NCBI GenBank assembly: GCA_036558305.1
Contig: DATBFX010000314.1
Coordinates: forward strand, 1 to 22,343
Direction: 5' to 3'
DNA length: 22,343 nucleotides
Source: DATBFX01 sp036558305
Lineage (GTDB): Bacteria > Chloroflexota > Chloroflexia > Thermomicrobiales > UBA6265
A program made the position numbers and the translations under genes. Under the pieces are notes generated by a model, which was given only the letters and a program-made list of their open reading frames with translations, had not been told where the DNA came from and ran no database searches. Every line of letters begins with the position of its first letter. Within the stretch, counting starts at the first letter, position 1. Positions 6,267 through 13,298 of this stretch are shown here, in pieces.

Positions 6267-8708
6267 CTAGACCAGCCCCGACCGCATCGCCACGTGCGCA
6301 GCCTCGGTCCGCGATTTGGCGTTCAGTTTTCCCAGGATCGCCGAGACGTGCGTCCTCACCGTGCCCCGCCCGATGAACAGGGCGTCGGCGATCTCCGCGT
6401 TGGAACGCCCCTCGACCAGGAGCCGCAGCACGTCTCGCTCCCGCGAGGTCAGGCCGTCCGCGGCACCAGCCGGCGAGTCGCCATCGGCCGAGGAGTCGCG
6501 ACACGGGGATGCGATGGTGGGCCGCAGCAGTTCCGACTCCGCCTCTACCAGGATCTCGGCCAACGTCGCCGCGGCGCCGGCCCGGCACTCGGACTCGTAT
6601 ACCTCCGGCCCGAGGCTGGCCCTGAGATCGGCAATCGCCGCGTCGTAGGTCTCGCGCTCGGGAAGCGGGAAGGGCGTGCCGACCGCCTCCCGCAACCGCT
6701 CCGCCGCTCCGAAGAAGCGCGCGGCTTCGATCCGCCGGCCGCGCGCCGCCGCCAGCGTCGCGATCGTCGCCAGCCCGTCGGCGTACGCCGCCGGACTCGC
6801 TTGCTCTCGGAGTCGGACCATCACTTCCCGCACGCAGCCGTCCGCGCCGGCATCATCGCCGGCGAGCGAGGCGAGCAGGGCGAGGCAGCGCAGCGGATCG
6901 ACGGCGAGGTAGCGGGCACCGTTCGCTTCGTACCCGGCGAGCGACTCCTCCCAGAAGGTCCGGGCGCGGTCGTGGTCGCCGCGCGCGAACGCCGCCAAAC
7001 CGAGTTGGAGGCGATCGCAGGAACTCCAGACGAGTTCGCCCGCTTCCCGCAAACGGCGGTGTTCCGCCTCGATCAAGTCGACGGCGTCGTCGTAGCGGCC
7101 CTGAGCGACCAGGACCCCGCCGGTGACGCTGCGGGCGGCGGTGCTTCCCAGGGCATGGCCGGTTTGGCGCCAGAGTGCCAAACCCGACTGAAGAAGGTCC
7201 AGGGCCGTCTCGGTCTCGCCCTGGTAGTAGGCAATCGAGCCGGACCCGGTCAATGCCGCCGCCCGGAGGTCCGTGGGCACGGGCCCTTGTCGTTCCGCGA
7301 GCGCCAGCGCCTGGTCCAACCAGTGCCGGCCCTCGCCGTAGTGCCCCCGGAAACGCCAGTAATACACCAGCGACCCGGCCAGGCGCAGACTCCCTTCGGC
7401 GTTCTCCGCCGCCAGAAGCCAGGCGAGAGCGGCTCGCACATTGTCGTGCTCGGCGTCGGCCCGATGGAGCCACCCGGCACCGCCGGTGATGACGAGGCGC
7501 GGCGCGATTTCCTCCGCAAGAGCGATGAAGAAAGCCGCGTGCCGCGCCTTCGTCTCTTCGAGCTCGCCACGCTCCTCCAGACGTTCCAGCCCGAACTCGC
7601 GGATCGTCTCCAGGAGTGCGTAGCGGGTCTCGTCGCCTCGCCATTCGACACCGACCAGACTCTGATCCACCAACGCTCCGATCCGGTCGAGCGCGTCAAG
7701 TTCGTCGCCGATGCGGCAGACCGCGCCCACCGCCGCCAGCGAGAAGCTCCCGGCGAAGACGGCGAGACGGCGGAAAAGCGCCTGCTGGTCGGCGTCGAGC
7801 AATTCGTACGACCAGGCAATGGCATCGCGCATCGCCCGCAACCGGGGCGGCTGATCGACCGGTCCGCCCTCCAGCCAGGGGAGCGCGGAAGGCCGCGACT
7901 CGGCCCGACCGTGAGCGGTGGCGTCCGGCCCGGCGATCAGCCGTGCGAGGAGGCCGGCCGGCGAAAGGAACCGGACCCGCGCCGCCGCCAGTTCGATTGC
8001 CAACGGCAACCCATCGAGCCGCGCGCAGATCGCCGCCACGGCCTCGCCGTCGCCCGGCCCGAGGCGGAACCCCGGCCGGACACGACCGGCGCGTTCCACG
8101 AAGAGTCGCACGGCATCGGAAACGAGCGGCGGCACGGGGAATTCTCGCTCCCCGGAGAGACGCAAGAGCGCCCGGCTGGTGGCCAGGATCGTCAGCCGTG
8201 GACACTCGTTGAGGAGCGCATCGATCTCCGGCGCAGCCGCTACGACCTGCTCGACGTTGTCGAGCACGAGCAGGAACGCCTCACCGGCCAGTGCACGGGC
8301 GATGTCCGTCGCCCTGGCGCGGTCTCGCGTCTCGTGCACGCCGAGGATTTGGGCGATCGTCGGCAACACCAGGTCCGGATCGCGGATCGACGCCAGCGGG
8401 ACGAACGCGACCATGTCGCCGAACTGCTCCCGCGCCGCCTCAAGGACCCGCAACGCCAGGCGGGTCTTGCCGATCCCGCCGGGACCGCTCAGGGTCACGA
8501 GCCGTGACCCCTCCGGGTATCCGGGTCGGCTCAGGAGCCCGCCGATGGCGCCGATCTCCGCCTCTCGCCCGATCAGCGGCGTTCGCGGCAGCGGTATCGG
8601 CGCTCTCGCCAATCCACGGTCGGCCGACGGGAGCGACCGCGGCTGCGCAGCGACCGTCGCGGCCTCCGACGGGCTCCGCTCGGTCTGGTGGACGGATTGG
8701 CCAGTCAT
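6267..8708 (-). CDS. LuxR-family transcriptional regulator with STAND-type ATPase and TPR region
   Basis: This 813-aa protein is a large signal-transducing regulator. An NTPase module near the N-terminus has Walker A GPGGIGKTR (about 75-83), Walker B LLVLDN (about 146-151), a sensor-like ILATSR and GLPLAIELAAARV. A long helical repeat region follows (about residues 340-700; TPR-like units such as YYQGETETALDLLQSGLALW and ARGDHDRARTFWEESLAGY). The C-terminal LuxR-type helix-turn-helix is LTSRERDVLRLLVEGRSNAEIADALFI (about 752 onward), with GTVRTHVSAILGKL. The start is ATG 8708, which has GGAGG 8 nt upstream; GTG 8753 lacks this. Such proteins usually bind ATP and an inducer to switch on nearby genes. 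The target is unknown; the divergent redoxin gene and downstream methyltransferase gene are candidates. Confidence 0.92.
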   Translation of the reverse strand: MTGQSVHQTERSPSEAATVAAQPRSLPSADRGLARAPIPLPRTPLIGREAEIGAIGGLLSRPGYPEGSRLVTLSGPGGIGKTRLALRVLEAAREQFGDMVAFVPLASIRDPDLVLPTIAQILGVHETRDRARATDIARALAGEAFLLVLDNVEQVVAAAPEIDALLNECPRLTILATSRALLRLSGEREFPVPPLVSDAVRLFVERAGRVRPGFRLGPGDGEAVAAICARLDGLPLAIELAAARVRFLSPAGLLARLIAGPDATAHGRAESRPSALPWLEGGPVDQPPRLRAMRDAIAWSYELLDADQQALFRRLAVFAGSFSLAAVGAVCRIGDELDALDRIGALVDQSLVGVEWRGDETRYALLETIREFGLERLEERGELEETKARHAAFFIALAEEIAPRLVITGGAGWLHRADAEHDNVRAALAWLLAAENAEGSLRLAGSLVYYWRFRGHYGEGRHWLDQALALAERQGPVPTDLRAAALTGSGSIAYYQGETETALDLLQSGLALWRQTGHALGSTAARSVTGGVLVAQGRYDDAVDLIEAEHRRLREAGELVWSSCDRLQLGLAAFARGDHDRARTFWEESLAGYEANGARYLAVDPLRCLALLASLAGDDAGADGCVREVMVRLREQASPAAYADGLATIATLAAARGRRIEAARFFGAAERLREAVGTPFPLPERETYDAAIADLRASLGPEVYESECRAGAAATLAEILVEAESELLRPTIASPCRDSSADGDSPAGAADGLTSRERDVLRLLVEGRSNAEIADALFIGRGTVRTHVSAILGKLNAKSRTEAAHVAMRSGLV

Positions 8709-8946
8709 CGCGGCATCCTCCAACGGCGCGCTCAGACGAGCGTGTCCTGCCACCGCTCAAGGCACCGAACTCAAAATCGCTTTACCGGCTCAGCCTGCAG
8801 CGCGGTCGAGCGCAAAGGGTGCGCCGCTCACCGTTCGCGCCCAAGACTCGGTCCTCCGTCCGGAGTTCGCGGCATCGACCGACGGCCGGCTAACCGCGAA
8901 GTTCCAGTCCGCCTTCGCCGTCCGTCTCTCCTGGTAGAGGTAACCT

Positions 8947-8976
8947 ACAATACACAGCCGCGGCCTTGCCAGCCAA
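8947..8976 (-). promoter_or_regulatory. Weak candidate promoter for the LuxR-type gene
   Basis: Reading the minus strand, TTGGCT (8976-8971), an 18-bp spacer and TATTGT (8952-8947) each match sigma-70 boxes at 4 of 6 positions. It would give a leader of over 200 nt before ATG 8708. Motif evidence only. Confidence 0.25.
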
Positions 8977-9202
8977 GTATGCTGTTGTTCAGGGTCAACG
9001 CATTCGGCGCTGCCGTTCGGCTGGCCAAGCGGTCGTTCACCGTCGGGGGCCCTGTTCAGACTCCCTCGCCCCCTCCACCGCCGCACACACTGCCTCGCGC
9101 GTTTGTTTCCTCGTGCGTGGTCAGAACACCTTGGAAGGCACGGCCGGGTCGACGATGCCCGGCTGGAGTATCGGGTCGTCCAGACGCGAGGAGATTCCTT
9201 CC

Positions 9203-9325
9203 ATGACCGACGAACTCGCCTATTTCTGCACCGGGCGCAGTACCCGGACGCGGGCACGGCGGATGCCCGTATCCTCCGCCTGGGGCGGCGCGGTCGACGC
9301 GCAGTCGGTCGCCGCGCGGCGATGA
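9203..9325 (+). CDS. Possible 40-aa leader ORF upstream of redoxin gene
   Basis: This ATG has GAGGAG at 9189-9194 with about 8 nt spacing, a better ribosome site than expected by chance. The predicted peptide begins MTDELAYFCTGR and is then Arg/Ala-rich without recognisable features. It ends 51 bp before the redoxin start, on the same strand. It could be a short leader peptide or a remnant. I recognise no family and the rest of the composition looks like shadow coding. Confidence 0.2.
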   Translation: MTDELAYFCTGRSTRTRARRMPVSSAWGGAVDAQSVAARR

Positions 9326-9376
9326 CGTCTCTTCGTCCTTTCACCGAGAAGGCAACCGCACCAAGGAGGGAAGACC

Positions 9377-10522
9377 GTGTCAAACGACCACAACGCACCT
9401 TCGCAGCAGCCGATCGACGCCTCGGAAACAAAGCTCACGCGCGCCGAACTCCTGCTCGGCGCCTCCTCGATCGCCGCGACGATGTCCGTGCCTCCCAGGA
9501 AGCGCGGGCTGATCCGCTCCATCGCCCATCGCCTGGCGGGCGAGCGGCCGGCCCTCCCGGTCGAGGGCACCCTGGCGTCGTTCGCCGGGGCGACGGGCTG
9601 GCTCAACTCCCCGCCGCTGACGCCGGAGGGCTTGCGCGGCCGCGTCGTCCTCGTCGACTTTTGGACCTACACGTGCGTCAACTGGCTCCGCACCCTCCCT
9701 TACGTGCGGGCCTGGGCCACCAACTACGCAGACGCCGATCTGACGGTCGTCGGCGTCCACACTCCGGAGTTCGGCTTCGAACACGACGTCAATAACGTCA
9801 CCGCGCTGGCTCGCAATTTCGGCGTGGGCTACCCCATCGCCCTCGACAACGACTACGGGGTCTGGAACGCTTTCGCGAACCACTACTGGCCAGCCGTCTA
9901 CCTCGCGGACGTCGACGGCCGCATCCGGTATCACCACATCGGCGAAGGCGAGTACGCGGCAACCGAGATGGCGGTCCAGCAGTTGCTGACCGAGGCCGGC
10001 GCCGACGACGTCGATCAGGACCTGGTGATGGTCGATCCGCACGGTCTGGAAGTGGCCGCCGACTGGCGGTCACTGCAGTCGCCGGAGACGTACCTCGGCT
10101 ACCGCCAGAGCACCGGTTTCGCGCAGGACGACATCGCCCGGTTCGACGAGCCCGACCTCTACACGGCGCCCGAACGGCTCCCGCTCAATTCCTGGGGTCT
10201 CTCTGGACATTGGACCGTGGCCGAGCACGCCGCGGCGGCGAACGAGCCCGGCGGTCGCGTCGCCTTCCAGTTCCATGCGCGCGACCTCAACCTCGTCATG
10301 GGACCGCCGACCAGGGGAACGTCGATCCCGTTCCGGGTCTCCCTCGACGGTCAGCCCGCGGACGGCGCGTACGGCGTCGACGTGAACTCCGACGGCAGCG
10401 GAATCGCCGCCGACCAGCGCACGTACCAACTGATCCGCCAACCGGCGCCGATCGCCTCCCGCCGGTTCGAGATCGAGTTCGGCGAGGCGGGCGTGGAGGT
10501 GTATTGCTTCACGTTCGGTTAA
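9377..10522 (+). CDS. Redoxin/TlpA-like thioredoxin-fold protein with single active-site cysteine
   Basis: The 381-aa protein has a thioredoxin fold (about residues 65-215) similar to the DipZ/TlpA redoxin branch: VVLVDFWTYTCVNWLRTLPYVRAW, VVGVHTPEFGFEHD, NNVTALARNFGVGYPIALDND, cis-Pro segment YWPAVYLADVDGRIRYHHIGEGEY. The usual CxxC is C100-V-N-W103, so the resolving cysteine is absent; the only other cysteine is C377 in VYCFTFG. A C-terminal beta-rich domain (about 240-381, as in DipZ relatives) follows. The N-terminal stretch KLTRAELLLGASSIAAT resembles a Tat signal that has lost its second arginine, so export is doubtful. The GTG start at 9377 has AAGGAGG 7 nt upstream. The true role may be peroxidase-like, one-cysteine or structural rather than disulfide exchange. 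Confidence 0.88.
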   Translation: MSNDHNAPSQQPIDASETKLTRAELLLGASSIAATMSVPPRKRGLIRSIAHRLAGERPALPVEGTLASFAGATGWLNSPPLTPEGLRGRVVLVDFWTYTCVNWLRTLPYVRAWATNYADADLTVVGVHTPEFGFEHDVNNVTALARNFGVGYPIALDNDYGVWNAFANHYWPAVYLADVDGRIRYHHIGEGEYAATEMAVQQLLTEAGADDVDQDLVMVDPHGLEVAADWRSLQSPETYLGYRQSTGFAQDDIARFDEPDLYTAPERLPLNSWGLSGHWTVAEHAAAANEPGGRVAFQFHARDLNLVMGPPTRGTSIPFRVSLDGQPADGAYGVDVNSDGSGIAADQRTYQLIRQPAPIASRRFEIEFGEAGVEVYCFTFG

Positions 10523-10838
10523 GCCACGGCGCTGGTGGCTCGCCTCATCACCGCGATCAATGCGCGCAGAGGCAGCGGACGTCATCTTCGCCTCAGAGGC
10601 GTCACCGAAAGGGGATGCAGGATGTCCCGCGATCGCTTCACCGCATTCGTCTTGGCCAGCGCCGGTGAAGGCGGCGATTACGTCGGACGGCGCTTCGTCG
10701 CCATCTCGGTCGCTCATCAGCGCACCTTCGACAACCCACTCATTGACGGTGCGCCGCGGCAACAGCCCGCCGATCGCAGCGGCGGTTGAACCGCATGCCG
10801 ACGTGCGAACCAGCCGCCCCGCTCGCCCGGTTAGGAAT
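10523..10838. other. Non-coding stretch downstream of the redoxin gene
   Basis: Short ORFs here (for example the MSRDRF frame from about 10622) have no family features and overlap reading frames on the other strand. A 6-bp stem (10522-10527/10535-10540) overlaps the redoxin stop but has no T-run. I see nothing else. Confidence 0.4.
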
Positions 10839-10867
10839 TTGACAAACACGTTCGTATGATCTATTAT
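10839..10867 (+). promoter_or_regulatory. Strong promoter of structured RNA copy A
   Basis: TTGACA (10839-10844), a 17-bp spacer and TATTAT (10862-10867) form a near-consensus sigma-70 promoter. No protein-coding gene begins nearby. The same -35, spacer length and part of the spacer (GTTC..., GATC next to the -10) recur at copy B (20090-20118). Confidence 0.75.
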
Positions 10868-10873
10868 CTCTTC

Positions 10874-11050
10874 GAAGCGATCACCTACCGGCGCGTGGGC
10901 GGGCCTGGGCAGGCAGGGAACGCGCCCAGGGAAGGCCACCTGCGCTCAGAGCAGCCAACGGTCTCGGTCGCAGACACCGGTGACGGGTGCCCTCTGGGCG
11001 TTGCCCCTCCCCGGTCCCGCCGCAATGGGCCGCCACCCACATCGGCGCCG
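10874..11050 (+). ncRNA. Candidate structured small RNA, copy A
   Basis: This unit of about 177 nt starts about 7 nt after a strong promoter and aligns along its length with the reverse complement of 19898-20084. Shared blocks include GGGCGGGCCTGGGCAGGCAG, GCAGCCAACGGTC and CGGGTGCCC followed by CTGGGCGTTG. Visible pairing: closing stem 10889-10899 with 11036-11040 and 11045-11050 (CGGCGC/GCGCCG and GTGGG/CCCAC). A central stem pairs CGCCCAG 10923-10929 with CTGGGCG 10994-11000. An apical hairpin pairs CTGC 10940-10943 with GCAG 10951-10954. Closed ends, a long rod and a length near 180 nt recall 6S RNA, but I cannot confirm the family. Start and end are inferred. Confidence 0.6.
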
Positions 11051-11066
11051 CGCTTATGAACGCGCT

Positions 11067-11093
11067 CCCCTCTCCCGCGCATCGGGAGAGGGG
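11067..11093 (+). terminator. 11-bp hairpin downstream of RNA copy A
   Basis: CCCCTCTCCCG (11067-11077) and CGGGAGAGGGG (11083-11093) pair perfectly around a 5-nt loop. GCCGGGGGTGAGGG follows. It ends the homologous unit just as in copy B. It may end the transcript, although no T-run follows; the same sequence type occurs as an intergenic palindrome in many genomes. Confidence 0.5.
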
Positions 11094-11111
11094 CCGGGGG
11101 TGAGGGTTCTC

Positions 11112-11467
11112 CGCGAAATCCCACGATCCGACTCGGAGGGAACCCATCCATTCCAGGACCACCCAGTCGATCGTCAAAACGCTTGTGTAGCGATCCATCG
11201 CATTGGTATCATGCTTTCGTGACGAGAAGCGATGCCGGGTAATCGGCAGGAGCGGTCCGCATCTCCTGCACGACCGGTCGCGGTACGGTTCTCGCCGGCC
11301 GCGGAGCGACATCGCCCCTACGCCGGCGGCAGCGAACGTCCGATTTGCCTCGATCTACGTACGTTGAGATAAGAACGCCCGTGGTCAACGCGGGCACCGC
11401 TCGTCAACCCGGTTCGTCGCCTCTTGGTTCCCAAGCCCGACGACATCGCCGCCGCTGGAACGACATC
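11112..11467. other. Leader region of the CBS-containing site-2 protease gene
   Basis: These 356 bp contain no recognisable gene. A weak promoter match on the plus strand (TTGTGT 11183-11188, 18 bp, TATCAT 11207-11212) could serve the protease gene, leaving a leader of about 250 nt. An earlier in-frame start (11345) adds residues unlike the family. Confidence 0.35.
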
Positions 11468-12622
11468 ATGCGATCGCTCACACTCGGGCGCGTCCGCGGG
11501 ATCGACGTCAAGGTCCATCCGACCTTCGCCCTCGTCGCCCTCTGGATTCTCTACAACTGGGGCGTCGTCGAAGGCGGCGGCGCCTCGTCGATCCTCTACG
11601 GCACCGTGCTCTTCGCCTTCGTCTTTTCCTTTGTCCTCCTCCACGAATTCGGCCACAGCCTGATGGCCCAGCACTACGGCATCAACGTCCACGACATCAC
11701 CCTCGTCCCCTTCGGCGGCATCGCCCGCCTCGAGCAACTCCCGCACCGTCCCCGCTCCGAGGCGCTCATCGCGATTGCCGGTCCCGCCGTCAACGTCGCC
11801 ATCGCCGTCGCCATGCTGCCGCTCTTGCTCGTCCTCGGCGTCGTCCGCGGCTACGACTCCGTCGGCGACTACTTCGCCAACCTCGACACCATCGCTCCCA
11901 GCGGTCTGCTCATCTACCTCTTCCTGACCAACATCATGATCGTCCTCTTCAATCTCCTCCCCGCCTTCCCGATGGACGGCGGTCGCCTCGTCCGCGCCGG
12001 TCTCAGCTACGTCATCGGTCGCGAACGGGCGACCCGGATCGCCGTCGGTCTCGGCGTCGTCGCCGCCCTCTGCATCGCCGCGTTCGGGCTCTGGTGGCAG
12101 GACTTCGTGCTCCCCCTGATCGCCGTCTTCGTCATCGTCGCCGCCTACGGCGAAAGCCGGATCGTCCGCCTCGAAGAGTCGATGCGCCGCCTCCGGGTCG
12201 GCCAGTTCGCCGTCTGGGATCGCGGCGGCGTCGCCGCCGAGCTCCCGCTCACCATCGCCCTCGGCGGCGGTCTCCGCGACGTCGCCGTCACCGACGGCGG
12301 CCACGTCGTGGGCATGATCTGGCGCAGCCAGCTCCTCCAGATCCTCAACGGCGGTGCCGGCAACCGCACCGTCGGCGACGTCATGGACCGCGACGTCGTC
12401 ACCGTCGACGTCGACGACACCGTCTACGACGTCCAACAGCAGATGCAGCAAACGCACCGCTGGGCAATGCCCGTTACCGAAGACGGCCAGTACCGCGGCA
12501 TCTTCACCGCCGATCGCTTCATCCACGTCTACCGCTACCTCAACGCCCAATCGCCCGAGCGCCGCCGGCTCGTCGAATTCGCCGGCGCCCTCAGCGGTCT
12601 CTTCCGCGTCCCCGGCCGCTGA
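11468..12622 (+). CDS. M50 site-2 protease with C-terminal CBS region (Rip3-like)
   Basis: This 384-aa intramembrane zinc protease cleaves membrane-bound substrates within the bilayer. The zinc motif is HEFGH (H59-H63) inside a hydrophobic segment, and the second site is PAFPMDGGRLVRA with D170. About six hydrophobic segments occupy residues 15-230 (for example ALIAIAGPAVNVAIAVAMLPLLLVLGV). The C-terminal 150 residues contain CBS-like sequence (VGDVMDRDVVTVDVDDTVYDVQQQM...WAMPVTEDGQYRGIFTADRF), which in relatives binds adenosyl ligands. The ATG at 11468 fits the family N-terminus MRSLTLGRVRGIDVKVHPTF; the upstream ribosome site is weak. No partner anti-sigma factor is in the window. Confidence 0.93.
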   Translation: MRSLTLGRVRGIDVKVHPTFALVALWILYNWGVVEGGGASSILYGTVLFAFVFSFVLLHEFGHSLMAQHYGINVHDITLVPFGGIARLEQLPHRPRSEALIAIAGPAVNVAIAVAMLPLLLVLGVVRGYDSVGDYFANLDTIAPSGLLIYLFLTNIMIVLFNLLPAFPMDGGRLVRAGLSYVIGRERATRIAVGLGVVAALCIAAFGLWWQDFVLPLIAVFVIVAAYGESRIVRLEESMRRLRVGQFAVWDRGGVAAELPLTIALGGGLRDVAVTDGGHVVGMIWRSQLLQILNGGAGNRTVGDVMDRDVVTVDVDDTVYDVQQQMQQTHRWAMPVTEDGQYRGIFTADRFIHVYRYLNAQSPERRRLVEFAGALSGLFRVPGR

Positions 12623-12660
12623 ATGGGCCGAATCGGATTGGTGTGACGACCTTTTGGTCC

Positions 12661-12689
12661 TTGACCCATATCGTTTGCAGGAGTAGGAT
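12661..12689 (+). promoter_or_regulatory. Promoter of the Rrf2/IscR-type regulator gene
   Basis: TTGACC (12661-12666), a 17-bp spacer and TAGGAT (12684-12689) match sigma-70 boxes at 5 and 4 of 6 positions. It lies 39 nt past the protease stop and 48 nt before the regulator ATG, so the regulator gene probably has its own promoter. Confidence 0.55.
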
Positions 12690-12698
12690 CAATCCAGC

Positions 12699-12734
12699 GG
12701 AGCCGGGTTCCGGCTCCGGCGGCCTCCCGGAGGC
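12699..12734 (+). promoter_or_regulatory. Two leader hairpins, second covering the ribosome site
   Basis: Hairpin 1 pairs GGAGCCGG (12699-12706) with CCGGCTCC (12710-12717), 8 bp around a 3-nt loop. Hairpin 2 is the palindrome GCCTCCCGGAGGC (12722-12734), whose right arm contains the Shine-Dalgarno GGAGG (12729-12733) of the regulator ATG at 12738. Folding would hide the ribosome site. Whether this controls translation is inference. Confidence 0.45.
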
Positions 12735-12737
12735 GCC

Positions 12738-13205
12738 ATGAAAGTATCGACGAGGGGTGAATACGGGGTCCGGGCAATGGTGGCCCTCGCCCACAACTAT
12801 GGGGTCGGGCCGATGTCGATCGCGGCGGTCGCCAAAGCATCCTCGGTGCCGTACGCGTACCTCGAGCAGTTGATCGTTCCCCTCCGCCGGGCCGGACTGG
12901 TCGAGAGCAAGCGCGGTGCCCAGGGTGGCTACCAACTGACCAGACCGCCCGACGAGGTCCGCGTCGGCGACGTCTACCGGGTCATGGAAGGCCCGGTGGC
13001 ACCGATGGACTGCGTCTCCGAGAACGAGGCCGACCAGACCTGTCCCCTGATCGAAGGCTGCGAAACCCGCCCCGTCTGGCTGAAAGTCCGCGACTCCATC
13101 GCCAACACCCTCGACTCGATGACCCTCGCCGACCTCGTCCGCCAGGGCGACGCCCGCCGCGAAGCGCGGGCCCATCGCACCGCCGCCGAACCGGTTCCTG
13201 CCTGA
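12738..13205 (+). CDS. Rrf2-family regulator, IscR-type
   Basis: This 155-aa transcription factor has the Rrf2 winged helix (MKVSTRGEYGVRAMVALA, SIAAVAKASSVPYAYLEQLIVPLRRAGLVESKRGAQGGYQLTR). Three cysteines, C92, C102 and C108, lie in the effector loop, the region holding IscR's Fe-S ligands (C92, C98, C104 in E. coli). Spacing differs: nine residues between the first two, five between the last two. It probably senses Fe-S cluster status and controls the cysteine desulfurase gene 93 bp downstream. SD GGAGG sits 4 nt before ATG. I am confident of the family and fairly confident of Fe-S sensing. Confidence 0.92.
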   Translation: MKVSTRGEYGVRAMVALAHNYGVGPMSIAAVAKASSVPYAYLEQLIVPLRRAGLVESKRGAQGGYQLTRPPDEVRVGDVYRVMEGPVAPMDCVSENEADQTCPLIEGCETRPVWLKVRDSIANTLDSMTLADLVRQGDARREARAHRTAAEPVPA

Positions 13206-13298
13206 TTGCCCGTCTTCCTCTGATCCCAACCGGTGATCGACCTCGGCGGCCAACGCGGCGTCGAGGTATCGGTCGTGGCCAACGTTAGGAACGACTCG

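Larger units (their letters stand above)
8709..9376. other. Intergenic region between regulator and redoxin genes
   Basis: These 668 bp lie between two divergent genes. I find no recognisable protein, RNA or repeat apart from a weak minus-strand promoter match near 8947-8976 and a 40-codon ORF at 9203-9325. ORFs crossing this region are arginine/proline-rich shadows. Confidence 0.5.

Noticed and set aside
8709..8753. Longer LuxR start at GTG 8753
   Set aside because: ATG 8708 has GGAGG at good spacing; the 15 extra residues match nothing.
10522..10540. 6-bp stem at the redoxin stop as a terminator
   Set aside because: It is short, has no T-run and overlaps the stop codon; not strong enough to call.
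10856..11059. ORF starting MIYYLFEA within RNA copy A
   Set aside because: It begins inside the -10 region of the RNA promoter, and the matching region of copy B does not keep the frame.
13233..13298. Upstream GTG start of the cysteine desulfurase
   Set aside because: It adds 22 residues outside the family; ATG 13299 has a ribosome site.
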